From Pleurodeles waltl (taxonomy: Eukaryota > Chordata > Amphibia > Caudata > Salamandridae), in contig NC_090451.1 of NCBI RefSeq assembly GCF_031143425.1, positions 352,292,339 through 352,356,338 on the forward strand: a stretch of DNA of 64,000 nt, given 5' to 3'. This document shows positions 12,276-22,550 of this stretch, one piece after another. The position numbers and the translations under genes were made by a program. The first letter of the stretch is position 1. The number at the start of each line of letters is the position of its first letter. Below the pieces are notes generated by a model, which saw nothing but the letters and a program-made list of their open reading frames with translations, ran no database searches and had not been told where the DNA came from.

Positions 12276-13257
12276 CCAAGACCACGGGCAACCCAGTCAA
12301 ATGCTGATTTGAAGTTGGTGAGAGCTGCATACAAACAAATAGCTGTTTTGATGGTTTGATGTATTATTAATAATAATGTCATTAGGTTGTCTTCAGTGCT
12401 GCTGCCCTTTTGAAAATCTGTTTGGTATATGGTTATCAATTTATAATGCTCTTCCATTCATCTAAGTGTTTAAATATGGCCCTAGCAAAGCATTTTCTCT
12501 CTATATGTAAAGGAATATTAGCATATAGTTGCTTTGGAAAGAATGATTACACCTTTCATAAATGGGTATCAGAAATTATCCTGGCCAACTATCTGGCACT
12601 GTGTTAAACTTCAAAAACAGTGCTCATATAGAGGTGTCTGCGTATCTGCCCAAGGATTTATATTGTTCCTATTGAGCAATGTGGGCAACCTGTCAGGGCT
12701 GGGGTTCCTCATTTCAAATGTTCTGTAAGATAGTTTTTATTTGGCTTTTGGAATGACAGCCTCTTGCTGTTAAGAGAACGGGCTGTGGCAGATGTGCCAT
12801 TAGTTGTTCTATATAGATATGTTATGTAGTCTATCCAGTCTTTCAGGAATACACAAGTTAAAAGTGACCTTTAGCAATCTGTATCTTCTTTTACTAACCA
12901 GGTCTAGAAAAATAGTGAAATATATTTACCGTGTTCACTCTGTCATTTTGGAATATGTCTATAGTGCCTACAGTGTCTGTTGATTGTTTGTTCAGTCCGA
13001 AAAGTCAGCTCATTCCAAACTGTTATTCACTCATCAGACAGTTTTGGATGTAGAAAGATCTACAGTTTCCTTGTTGCAATATCAAAGAGCCCTCCTGTAT
13101 GTAATCCATAGTTCCCGTTTTGTGTTTGAAGTTTCCGGTACTGACCTTTTTGGTTTAGTCTCTTCTTTAGACTTCTTTGTCCCATAATGAACCTCATTGA
13201 TGGCAAAATATTTCTTATATTTTTCTGCTCAAGATTGATTTCTGCACTAGATCCTAT
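12276..13257 (-). mobile_element. LINE relic with reverse transcriptase segment
   Basis: On the minus strand the frame ending near 12457 reads YQTDFQKGSSTEDNL followed by a LYAALTNFKSAFD segment. These are the conserved RT blocks 'QxGFRKGRSTxDNL' and 'DFxxAFD' of non-LTR retrotransposons. Upstream (to about 13250) short frames continue in a LINE-like style but with many stops. The 3' half is missing beside R1, and the DIRS-1 element starts immediately on the other side. Only the RT identity is supported; the clade is not. Confidence 0.55.
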
Positions 13258-13490
13258 CATCTGATGGAGACTTATAGCTGCAGCTTCCTTACCTTAGATT
13301 TCCCTGGTGTCTGCTTCAAATCCAGAATTTTTCTGCTGAGCAGTACCCTGCGCACGCCGTCGGGCGTCGTCGTTCAGATCCGCCTGCGTCAACCAGCTCC
13401 GCGTGCATAGTCAGCATCGTTGGAGCCGTCTATGATGTCACGGTTGTCTATATAGACGCCGCCTCAGCGCACATAAGTCAGTTCTTTTCC
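13258..13490 (+). repeat. DIRS-1 left inverted terminal repeat
   Basis: The segment is the reverse complement of 18770-19005 with modest divergence: CTGCAGCTTCCTTACCTTAG, TCTGAGCAGTACCCTG-like, CCAGCTCCGCGTGC, TGACGTCACGGTTGTC-like and TATATAGACGCCG blocks. The shared TATATAGACGCC block probably supplies a core promoter for the gag transcript. Confidence 0.9.
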
Positions 13491-13571
13491 TTCCGTGCCG
13501 GTTAAGCGCAGTTCCGGAAAGAGCTACCTTTCTTCAACGGTTTGTCAAGGCTTTTTTGACTGTTTGAAGTC

Positions 13572-15349
13572 ATGTCTTCGAGAAAGACAGGGTTCAAGCC
13601 GTGTGGTGTGTGTCATCGCACCATGTCGGTGACGGACCCGCACCGTGTTTGTCTTTGGTGCCTGGAGAAGGACCACAACTCCACCTCGTGCTCCGACTGT
13701 CGGGCCATGGCGCCAAAGGCCTTAAGGGAGAGATCCTCAAGCTTCTTGCGGCCCGACATTCGTCTTTAGTCGGCGCAACTCCACGGAGGTCACGGTCCCG
13801 CAGTAGGAGGAGGTCGCAGCACTGCTGCTGGAGCCTCAAGTCCTCTTCCTCACATTCAAGGTCATTCGAAGGTAAGAGGCACAAGAAGAAGAAAAAGTCC
13901 AAGCGGACTTTGTCTTTGCCACGCCCGTCGGCCGACGAGGCGTCTAGGGAACGTCGATGTTCTGAGCGCGGTTCCGCAGAGCCGTCACCAGGGTCGACTC
14001 CGCGTCTTCCCCCCCTTTCCAGGGACCGGATTGACCCCGGCACAAATAAAAAAAAATTACGAAGCCATGCGTCTCATTTTTGAGCGGGCTGCACCCTTGG
14101 GTGGTTCTTCGGGCCCGCGGGGTCAGCAGGGGCCCCCTCGGATTCGACTCCGGTGGCTTCTGCCTCGGCGCCGTTGAGGACCCCAGGATCCGATACTGGA
14201 TCCGGACCGGTGCCGGTCCCTCACAGTCGACCTCCTTCGGCGCCAGGCCCGACGTCGACGATTCTGCCACCTGCGCCCACCGGTGGCAGCCCAATCCTTA
14301 TTCCGGATGATCCAGAGCCGGAGCAACGTCGTACGACTCCGACGGAGCCAATTTGGCCCAGATCATTGTCTGACCATTATTTAAATCAGCCAGTGGCAGG
14401 AGAGGACTGGGAGGTGTCTGAGGACCCTTTAGAATGTGGTTTACAACATGACTGGTATGAGGATCTAGGGGAGGCCAGTGGACTGGACATGTCTCCAGAT
14501 ACTGTTATGCTCACTCCTCCTAATGTGGCTACGGAGGAGGGTGCTTCTTTTGTTATGGTGGTGCATAGGGCAGCTGAGGTCTTGGACCTAGATTTGCCTA
14601 CGGTGCCAGTCAGGATTAATATCCTGACAGAAGTGCTTCAGCCGGGGGTGACAACATCAGAGCCGATGTTGCCCTTCAATGAGGCTCTTACAGACTTCCT
14701 TCTGGGTACATGGTCCAAACCCAGCACAGGGGCTCCTGTGAATAGGAAGGTCGGCCGCCGCCGCCATAGACCCGCTCCAAGCGACCCTAGTTTACTGACA
14801 CAACACCCCACTCCTGAGAGCTTGGTTGTCCAAGCCTCTACTTCCAGTGGTGCCTTCCCTTCCGCTCCCCCGGATAGGGAATCCAAGAGGCTGGATCAGC
14901 TTGGGAAGAAGATGTTTTCTTCCACCAGCCTGGCATTGAGGTATTGAAACACCTCTTGCCTATTGGGCCGTTATTCCCATACTTTATGGGATACAGTGGC
15001 ACATGTGCTGCCCCAGGTCCCGGAGGGTGTACGGGGCACTCTCACCCAGGCTGTCAAGGATGGGAGAGATGCAGCCAAGTTTACGATCCGGTGTGGTTTG
15101 GACACGACCGACTCGCTGGGCAGAGCGATTTCATCGTCAGTGGCCCTTCGTCGCCACGCCTGGCTACGTTATACTCGTTTCTCAGGGGATGTCCAGTCCA
15201 GCTTGATGGACATGCTCTTTGATGGCTCTCGCCTTTTTGGCAAAAAGGCAGACTCCGCGCTTGAGAGGTTCAAGGATTCTCGAGCTACGGCCAGATCCTT
15301 GGACCTTTCAGCGCCAGCACAACAGCAGTCTGTCTTACGCCCCTTTTGA
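13572..15349 (+). pseudogene. DIRS-1 gag-like protein, lightly broken
   Basis: The start ATGTCTTCGAGAAAG gives an N-terminal Cys/His cluster (residues ~11-43: CGVC, DPH, CLWC, H, CSDC), then APKALRERSS. The frame then shifts by about 13745 into a second frame that holds an SR-rich stretch (RRSRSRSRRR), a Lys run and a Pro/Ser-rich middle. A further shift around 14050 (the EAMRLIFERA region is in another frame) is reversed by about 14150. A TGA at 14945-14947 interrupts the final half. The body contains ILTEVLQ, LLGTWSKPSTGAPVNR and DGRDAAKFTIR and ends in LRPF with TGA at 15349. The protein is presumed to be a structural/RNA-binding gag. The same order of motifs occurs in DIRS-A, and a weaker version in DIRS-2. 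Confidence 0.85.
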
Positions 15350-17412
15350 GGCTTCGGAAGGGGCGTGGTACCACGCCAGCCACAGTTCAGCCACCGTCCT
15401 CAGGCTTCACAGCATCCCGGAAGAGGACGTGGTTGTGGTACCATCAGACCCAGAGGGTCTGGGCAGAAGTCGGCCGCCACACAGCCCCCCTCCACTGCGC
15501 TCAAGCCCTCCTAGTATGGTTCTGCAGGATCACTTTCGTCCAGTTGGAGGGAGGATTCATTTTAATCTCCCTCACTGGCTTTCCATCACAACGGACAAGT
15601 GGGTCCTGCAGATCATACGGAAGGGCTACTCCCTTCCCTTCCAGTCTTTCCCTCCTTCTATCCCTCCGACAAAGGAATGGCTGATGGAGGACCATCTGGC
15701 TTTGCTCCGCAAGGAAGTTACGGCTCTCTTGGCCATAGGTGCCATAGAAAGAGTCCCGATATCAGAATTAGGCAGTGGTTGTTATTCCCGCTACTTTCTG
15801 ATTCCCAAAAAGAACAAAGGCCTTCGCCCTATCTTGGATTTAAGGGATGTCAATCTCTTCCTCAAGAAGGAGAAATTCAAGATGCTCACTCTTGCTCAGG
15901 TTTTGTCTGCCTTAGACCAAGGAGACTGGATGGTAGCGTTGGATTTGCAGGATGCGTATTTCCACATTCCTATCCTGCCAGCCCACAGGCGTTCCCTGCG
16001 GTTCAAGGTGGGCCACGAGCACTTTCAGTTTACCGTGCTTCCTTTCGGTCTCACCAGTGCCCCTCGGGTGTTCACAAAGGTGATGGCGGTGGTGGCAGCT
16101 CATCTGCGCAGGTCAGGGATTTCAGTCTTCCCCTACCTAGACGATTGGCTGCTGAAGGCTTCTACGCCCCAGGCTCTCCTCACCCACCTCCAGACGACGG
16201 CGTACCTCCTGCATTCGCTGGGGTTCACTATAAATGTGCCAAAGCCACACCTGACTCCCTCTCAGAAGCTCACTTTCATCGGAGCTGTTCTGGACACAGT
16301 GCAGTATCGGGCTTATCCTCCTGAACAGCGGGTCCAGGATATTCAGGTTATTATACCGACGTTTCGCCCTCTATCCTGGATTTCGGTGAGACAGACTCTG
16401 AGGCTGTTGGGATTCATGGCTTCCTGCATCTTATTGGTCAAGCATGCCAGATGGCGCATGAGGGCTCGGCAGTGGACCTGAAGTTCCAATGGGCACAGCA
16501 TCAGGGAAATCTTACCGACGTGGTTCAGATCTTGGAGGGGACTGCAAAGGATCTGCAGTGGTGGTTAGTGAACTGCAATTGGGTCAAAGGCAGACTCCTC
16601 TCCCTTCCCCAACCAGATCTCACAGTAGTGACAGATGCGTTACTTCTGGGATGGGGCAGCCATCTGGGGGAGGTGGAGATCAGAGGTCACTGGTCTCCGA
16701 CGGAATCTGGGCTCCACATCAGCTTGCTGGAGCTTCGGGCGATCCGGCTAGCATTAAAAGCATTTCTTCCTGTTGTGAAAGGGAAGGTGGTGCAGGTGTT
16801 CACGGACAACACTACTGCAATGTGGTACTGCAACAAGCAGGGCGGTGTGGGGTTGTGGACCCTTTGTCAAGAGGCTTTACATCTCTGAACATGGCTGGAA
16901 CAGCAGGGCATGACCCTGGGGGTTCAACACCTGGCAGGTTCTCTGAACACCAGGGCAGATGAGCTCAGACGAAAATGCTTAGAGGATCACGAATGGTGTT
17001 TCCATCCGGAGGTGGCGCAAGGACTCTTTCAGCAGTGGGGAGAGCCTTGGTTAGATCTGTTCGCCTCCATAGAGAACGTGCAATGTCAGCAGTTTTGCGC
17101 GTTGGAGTTTCCAAGGGGGCTATCGCTAGGCAACGCTTTTCATCGCGAGTGGAGTTCAGGCCTCCTGTACGCCTTTCCGCCTATACCACTCCTGCCCAGA
17201 GTTCTCAAGAAAATCAAAACGACCGGGCCCAAGTGATTCTAGTGGATTGGGCACAGAGAGTTTGGTATCCAGAGCTTCTCAAAATGAGCATCGGTCCTCC
17301 AATCAGGCTGCCTCTTCGGGAGGATCTTCTGTCGCAGCAGCAGGGGAATGTTCTCCACCCGAACCTGTCAACTCTGCGCCTTCATGCGTGCAGATTGATC
17401 GGTGACAATTGA
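15219..17412 (+). pseudogene. DIRS-1 reverse transcriptase-RNase H polyprotein, frameshifted
   Basis: The frame overlaps the 3' end of gag, as is usual in DIRS elements. The RT palm is intact in the first 420 codons: ALDLQDAYFHIPI (first catalytic Asp at residue ~242), VLPFGLTSAPRVFTK, and FPYLDDWLLKA with YLDD at residues 306-309. A frameshift near 16475 moves to the RNase H frame, which keeps VTDALLLGWGS (Asp), LLELRAI (Glu) and VFTDNTTAMWY (Asp). A TGA at 16886-16888 and another frameshift near 17225 precede the C-terminal segment (VLVDWAQRVWYPELL-like, PIRLPLREDLL, LHPNLSTLRLHA) that DIRS literature assigns to a Dam-methyltransferase-like domain. The enzyme would copy element RNA; here it cannot be made in one piece. 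Confidence 0.9.
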
Positions 17413-18409
17413 TGGTTTATGACCTCCCTCCCGAGATCTGTGATGTCATTCTGGCAGCCAGGCGTCCCTCTACTAAGTCGATCTACACCTGCCATTGGAA
17501 ACGTTATGTTTCATATTGTTCAGAGAGGTCTATTGATCCTCTTTCTTCTTCTCTGTCTAACATCCTTTTGTTTATTTTGTCTCTCGCCCAGCAGGGTTCC
17601 TCCTTGGGGACTCTCAAGGGCTATCTTGCAGCCTTATCGGCTTTTCTTCAGTTGCCCGATCAACCATCTCTGTTTAAATCACCTATAGTACAGAGGTTTT
17701 TGAAAGGGCTTTTACATCTATTCCCGCCTGTGCCTTTTGCCTTTTGTTATGCCCCAGTGGGATCTTAATTTGGTTCTTACCTTCCTTATGTGTGCTCCCT
17801 TCGAGCCCTTGCATAACTGTCCTCTTCGGCTGCTCACTATTAAGACAGCTATTTTGGTGGCAATTACATCTGACAGAAGAGTTAGTGAGCTACAGGCTTT
17901 GTCATCAAAACCGCCGTATCTCAGTCTTTCCTGAAAAAGTGGTTCTCAGAACTTGTGCCTCTTTCCTCTCCAAGTTGGTGACCCCTTTCCATCTGGGTCA
18001 AAATATCACCCTGCCCACCTTCTTTGCACCACCGCATCCCTCTAAGGAAGAGGAGCGTCTCCATCGGCTGGACCCAAAAAGGGCGTTATCGTTCTACCTT
18101 GTGTGGACGACCAACTCTTTGTGGGGTACGTTGGTGCAAAGAAGGGTAGGGCATTTCGCGCTGGGTCGTTCTCTGTATAAAAATATGCTACGCTTTGGCG
18201 AAGAAGCAGCCTCCCGAGGGCTTGAGAGCTCATTCTACTAGGGGGGAAACTGCTACCACTGCGTTAGCACGTGGCGTACCGGTGGTGGACATTTGTCAGG
18301 CTGCAACGTGGCTTCTTTGCACACGTTCACAAAAAACTACTGCCTGGATAGCCAGGTGAGAAGAGAGGGGCATTTTGCCCAGTCTGTTTTGCAAGACTTT
18401 CTTGTGTAA
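17409..18409 (+). pseudogene. DIRS-1 tyrosine recombinase, frameshifted
   Basis: The N-terminal core-binding part is open from 17409 (RRPSTKSIYTCHWKRY, then FILSLAQQGSSLGTLKGYLAAL). After a shift near 17730 the frame gives MPQWDLNLVL and the first catalytic Arg region (AITSDRRVSELQAL). Another shift near 17930 gives the middle (VVLRT, FHLGQNITLP, DPKRALSFYL), and one near 18100 follows. The catalytic RAHSTR box lies at about 18225-18242 with QAATW after it. The catalytic tyrosine (TKNYCLD, codon 18338-18340) is in yet another frame, which stops at 18407-18409. All R-H-R-Y residues are present, scattered over frames by small indels. The family integrates circular element DNA without a target duplication. 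Confidence 0.88.
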
Positions 18410-18457
18410 AAATCTCCTGCAGACCCACCGCCATGGGTTATAGCTTGGGTATCTATC

Positions 18458-18562
18458 CTAAGGTAAGGAAGCTGCAGATAGAAGGCTCTATCAGATGAAC
18501 AAGTTACTTACCTTCGGTAACGAGGTATCTGGTGAGAGACTATCTAGCTGCAAATTCCTTAC
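18458..18562 (+). other. DIRS-1 internal complementary region (circle junction)
   Basis: The first half (TAAGGTAAGGAAGCTGCAG...CAGATG) is complementary to the outermost left terminus. The second half (AACAAGTTACTTACCTTCGG...) is complementary to the outermost right terminus. The two meet at CAGATGAAC. In DIRS elements this region serves as a template for completing the ends and forming the circle. It defines both termini of this copy. Confidence 0.9.
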
Positions 18563-18769
18563 ACCCGCCCAGGCCTCCTGCTCTGGGGAAATTTTTCTCA
18601 TGTAGATATGTGTATATACGTATTTATGTGTACATATGTATATTTTTGATCTTGGCATTGTTTGCCTTTCTTAAAGGCATGAAAGAATTTTTACTCCAAA
18701 CAGTCAAAGAGGTAAAATACATAATGGTTGGTTCGTCCATGACTCTGCGCTTGTGGTGTGGGAAGTTGT

Positions 18770-19036
18770 GGAAAAGAACTGACGTACGCGCGTCGAGACG
18801 GCGTCTATATAGACAACCGTGACGTCATAGACGACTCCAACGACGCTGCCGACGCACGCGGAGCTGGTCGACGCACGCTGATCCGAACGATGCCGCCCGA
18901 TGGCACGTGCACAGGGTACTGCTCAGAAAAAACTCCAGATTCGAAGCTGACGCCAGGGAATTCTAAGGTAAGGAATCTGCAGCTAGATAGAGTCTCTACC
19001 AGATACCTCGTTACCGAAGGTAAGTAACTTGTTCAT
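18770..19036 (+). repeat. DIRS-1 right inverted terminal repeat
   Basis: The segment is inverted relative to 13258-13490. It is longer by roughly 30 bases at the outer end (TACCTCGTTACCGAAGGTAAGTAACTTGTTCAT), an extension absent from the left end but represented in the internal complementary region. Asymmetric ends of this kind are typical of DIRS. Confidence 0.9.
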
Positions 19037-19039
19037 TAG

Positions 19040-19840
19040 GGCTGGAAAAAGCTGGTGTCAATGGAACAGCACTAAAATGGCTTGTCTTCTTCCTTGAAAA
19101 CAGAACTTTTGAAGTGTGTGAGGAAGCTCTTTGTCCATAATCCATTCCCTAAAATGTGGGGTGCCCAAGGGTTCGTCATTAAGCAGCACTCTTTTTAATC
19201 TGTATGTTCTTCTGTTGGCATAGATTGTGTAAGCTTGTGGTTTCTCAATTGTATCATATGCATTTGACGCACAAATTCTCATATTTTTCTCCCCACACAG
19301 AAAAGATGTCCAACCAACTCAATAACTGCTTAGAGCATGTAGTAGACTGGAGAAAACAGTTAGGATGGCTTCCGGAACCCTCACGTAGAGTGGTTGTATT
19401 AGGTCTAGTAATATAACTTGATTATGGGAACTTACTATATTTGGGAAGTCCCAAACCTAGTATAAATAGTCTCAATGTAATACAAAATGCCACAGCCCTC
19501 ACTGTATTCCCTGAGCATGAGCCGGCCATAGCGGCCCTTGTGACTCTGTACTGGGTCCCAGTTATCAAAGGAATTCAGTTCAAGTCACTGTGTCTTGCTC
19601 ATCCAGCAATGTGCAAAAGGGTATACAAAATGTAAGACCTTACAATCCTACGAGAACTTTGTACTTGACAAACCACCATCTGTTTGTAGTCCCTAGGATC
19701 AAGAAAACCAGGGGTGGTGGACGCTCATTAGCTTGCTTGCTACCAAACTCTGGAAAGCTGTTCCGTTGGAAATAAGAAAGATCAAGTCTGAATTAAGATC
19801 CAAAAAAATTTGGAAGACTGCTCTTTTCAACTAACATGTA
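19040..19840 (+). mobile_element. LINE relic: C-terminal half of reverse transcriptase ORF
   Basis: Short plus-strand frames match the 3' part of a CR1/L2-like LINE. They include a decayed catalytic box (SYAFDAQILIF where family members have YADD), then LNVIQNATA, a WVPVIKGIQFKSLCL-like segment (the 'LHWLPV..RIQFK.L' block), VVPRIKKTRGGGRS, and finally PNSGKLF with VPLEIRKIKS-like residues. Parts between the YADD box and LNVIQ are missing or fused. The 5' end is cut by DIRS-1 or was already lost. The clade is inferred from motif order only. Confidence 0.65.
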
Positions 19841-22200
19841 TGCTCAAGGCTATGCAGCCAAAACAATGTCTCAGCGCTGGGAGGCCCTTCTGGATAGCCA
19901 TGGGCTGAAGAAATTTACATGAATAGAACAGAACAATATCGTAGAAAGGCCTAATGTATTTCTTTTTTTTAAGAAAGCAAAAGAGTGACAAGCCACAGTA
20001 CTGTAATATTGAGAGATTTCTTGAGTCTTCAACTACAAATGTTTCCCAAAGTATCGAATACGTATAGTATAGTATAAGCTGTTCAAGTTTATAGAGTATC
20101 AAGGACAGAGTATTGGTCCTGAACTACTGTTGAAGAGCCGAGTAAGTTGGCCATACCCAAATCTCTTGCTATGAAAATGGCAAATATTGCAGATATTTCA
20201 AAAAGTTGTGCAAATTCCTTCTTGAAAAATTATTACGGAAAGAAATAACAATACTAAGAGGGCTCTCATCACTGATTATTTTGTGAAAGCATTAAATAAG
20301 ACTGAACAAGTAAATCTCGGTTAACCTCCAGATGTTTATCAAAACTCGCAGACGTAGAGAGAAGTAGATTACAGTTGGTTGCTAGAGAAAGGGATACTTG
20401 AGATGATAAAATATAAGTATTAGGGAAGATAAAGGGAATAATAAATAAGGTTGATTCTGAACTTAGATTAGGTATGGCAACTAAATATATAGTACGAGGG
20501 GAAATACACACAGATATATAAATTCTGCTCTTCTGTCCTCAGAGGTGAAGTCTGTATATCAAGAGGAATACGAGAATGTTGGAAAAGTTGTAAATAAAGC
20601 AAACTGGGAAAATGAAGCTAGAGGGAAAATCTGTGATAATAATATATGGTTTATACCCGTTTGTAAGGAAGGTGATGTGATCATTGAAAAAATTGTCATT
20701 AGAAATATTGTGAGTGATAAATCAACGAACCCAGACAACTCAAACAAAAGGAACAACTGGAAATGCCCCTTTGCTCAAAATTATGAGGGAAATTGGAATT
20801 ATTTGAGCCTAAAATTAACTCTAGTCCAGTAATAAATGTTAATCGAAAGAAGCCTTTTTTCTGTAATGTCCCTAAAAGATTCTACTTTCCTTGTTACTGA
20901 CTTTCTGATAGACAGTGTCTGCATATCGCTGGAATTAACCACACCCGCATTGAATAAGAGAAGGGGAATAGGAAGTAACCCTTCATTCCAATTTGGAATT
21001 GATCCGACAATAGGGTTTTCAATGTTATTGGCAATCCAAAATATTTTGGAATCTATCTTTAATCTCTTGATTAAATTAGTGAATGTTTCAGATCAGATTG
21101 ATTTGGTAACAGCTATATTGCAACAGTTATTAGGCTCAGCGGTCTGAAAGACAGAGTTGATAAAGTTGATCTACGAAGTTTCAGAGGATGCAAAAGGAAT
21201 GTCAGACTCATAATGGAACTGATCCCTGTAGCACTAAAGTATGTGATAAAATAGTTAACATGAGAATGTAGGCAGGAGAGCAGAAACTAACATAAACATT
21301 TTGAAACCCAACTGCATTGTTGAAGATAAATGCAAATTTATGGAGGTTCAAAATATTAATGATAATTTCCCTACTAATGGCGAAAGAAGAGGACGTGAAA
21401 TTGAGGAGAATATTTCCACTATAAACAATGGTTTGGGCACAAAAACTAGGGCTTTATTTTCAGTTTGTTATAAAAAAGGATAACAAAAACTGGTCATCCA
21501 CATTAAAGAAAAGGAAGAAGTGGAAAACTACTGAGAAAGGAGGGTGATTACTCCATTTTGATAACACATTACTAAATAAGACCTGATCCAAAGGGCTACA
21601 TGAAATAGTAGACCTTAACCCTCTGACAGACAGCTTTACTACAACTCAATACTGATGTTGTCTCAAAACAGAAAATATCTCCTTTTCAAACTTATCCCTG
21701 TAGATGTGAAATTCAAGGAAGAGTGTCTGGAGGAGTAAAAAATAAAGAAAACATAAAAATACCCAAGTTACTGAGGCAATAAATTAGAACCCTAGGAACA
21801 GAATACTCTTGTACAGGAGAAGAAAAGGAAACAAACGTGGGTAACAAAGAAGGAGTTTAAAGATTCTCTAAGTGAACAACTAGAATATATTGGACTTGCT
21901 AACGAAACACACTTTACAATTTTTAGATATATTTGTGGACTGCAAACTAAATTTATTTTTAAACAGTTTTAAAATCTTTCCAACTTTAATTTTGTTGCAG
22001 TGCTTAGGAAAATATTAAGATATTTTTTCATCTCTCTTCTTGTTGGTCTGGAGCATAAGTTAGGGCCAGGTTTGTTTTCTGGTGGGTGGCCAGTTTCTCT
22101 AAGCTTCTCTGAGTAAATTACTCTGCTGGCTTGGTGGAGGTACCATCCACCAGATTTATAAGCGGCCGCCAAACAGGCGTTTAATTTCTTAAAAAGTCTG
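19841..22200. other. AT-rich DNA, possibly decayed LINE 5' sequence
   Basis: This long AT-rich stretch holds short plus-strand frames (20545-20832, 20836-21147, 21301-21483) rich in Lys, Asn and Ile, with no domain I recognise. Because a plus-strand LINE RT fragment follows at 22230, the region could be a heavily mutated LINE ORF1/endonuclease part, but no motif supports that. Confidence 0.35.
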
Positions 22201-22229
22201 ATGTTATGGGCTCAAGTACCAACACTTTT

Positions 22230-22470
22230 TTATGATGCAGTAATTAGGTTAAATAAAATACTGCAATCGTGGAGGAGCATTATCACGGTGCCATTATATA
22301 AAAAGAGTTATTGAGTAATTACCAGATAATAGCCCTCAGGGATATCGCTGGCAAAGTATATGCAAAATGTTTGTTAAAAATATCCTAAAGAATGGGCATA
22401 AAGCTTGAATATGTTACCAAAAATGCAATTAGGATTATGGAAGGGCTTTAGGCTATTGATGGTGGATTTT
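22230..22470 (+). mobile_element. LINE reverse transcriptase N-terminal fragment
   Basis: One frame reads ILQSWRSIITVPLYKKS, then NYQIIALRDIAGKVYAKCLL after a disruption. These are the 'W..S.IVPIYKKG....NYRPI.LLD...K.Y.K.L' blocks at the start of LINE reverse transcriptases. A few stops interrupt it, and the fragment is lost before the R2 repeat begins at 22551. It is a relic. Confidence 0.6.
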
Positions 22471-22550
22471 TTACTGATTTGTTTTCTTTTTTTACTGGAA
22501 TTCCTGCCTGAGCCATATGCTGTAAGGAAAGGACAAATGCTGTTTGTGGC

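Larger units (their letters stand above)
13258..19036 (+). mobile_element. DIRS-1: structurally complete DIRS retrotransposon (5.78 kb)
   Basis: The element has all the DIRS parts in order: left inverted terminal repeat, gag, RT-RNase H, tyrosine recombinase, internal complementary region and right inverted terminal repeat. The ends are fixed by the internal complementary region, which joins right-end GTTCAT to left-end CATCTGATGG. The genome flanks read tatCAT at the left and gttCATtag at the right, with no target-site duplication, as expected for recombinase-mediated integration from a circle. The element carries a handful of frameshifts and nonsense codons but is otherwise intact, so it inserted comparatively recently. 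Confidence 0.93.
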
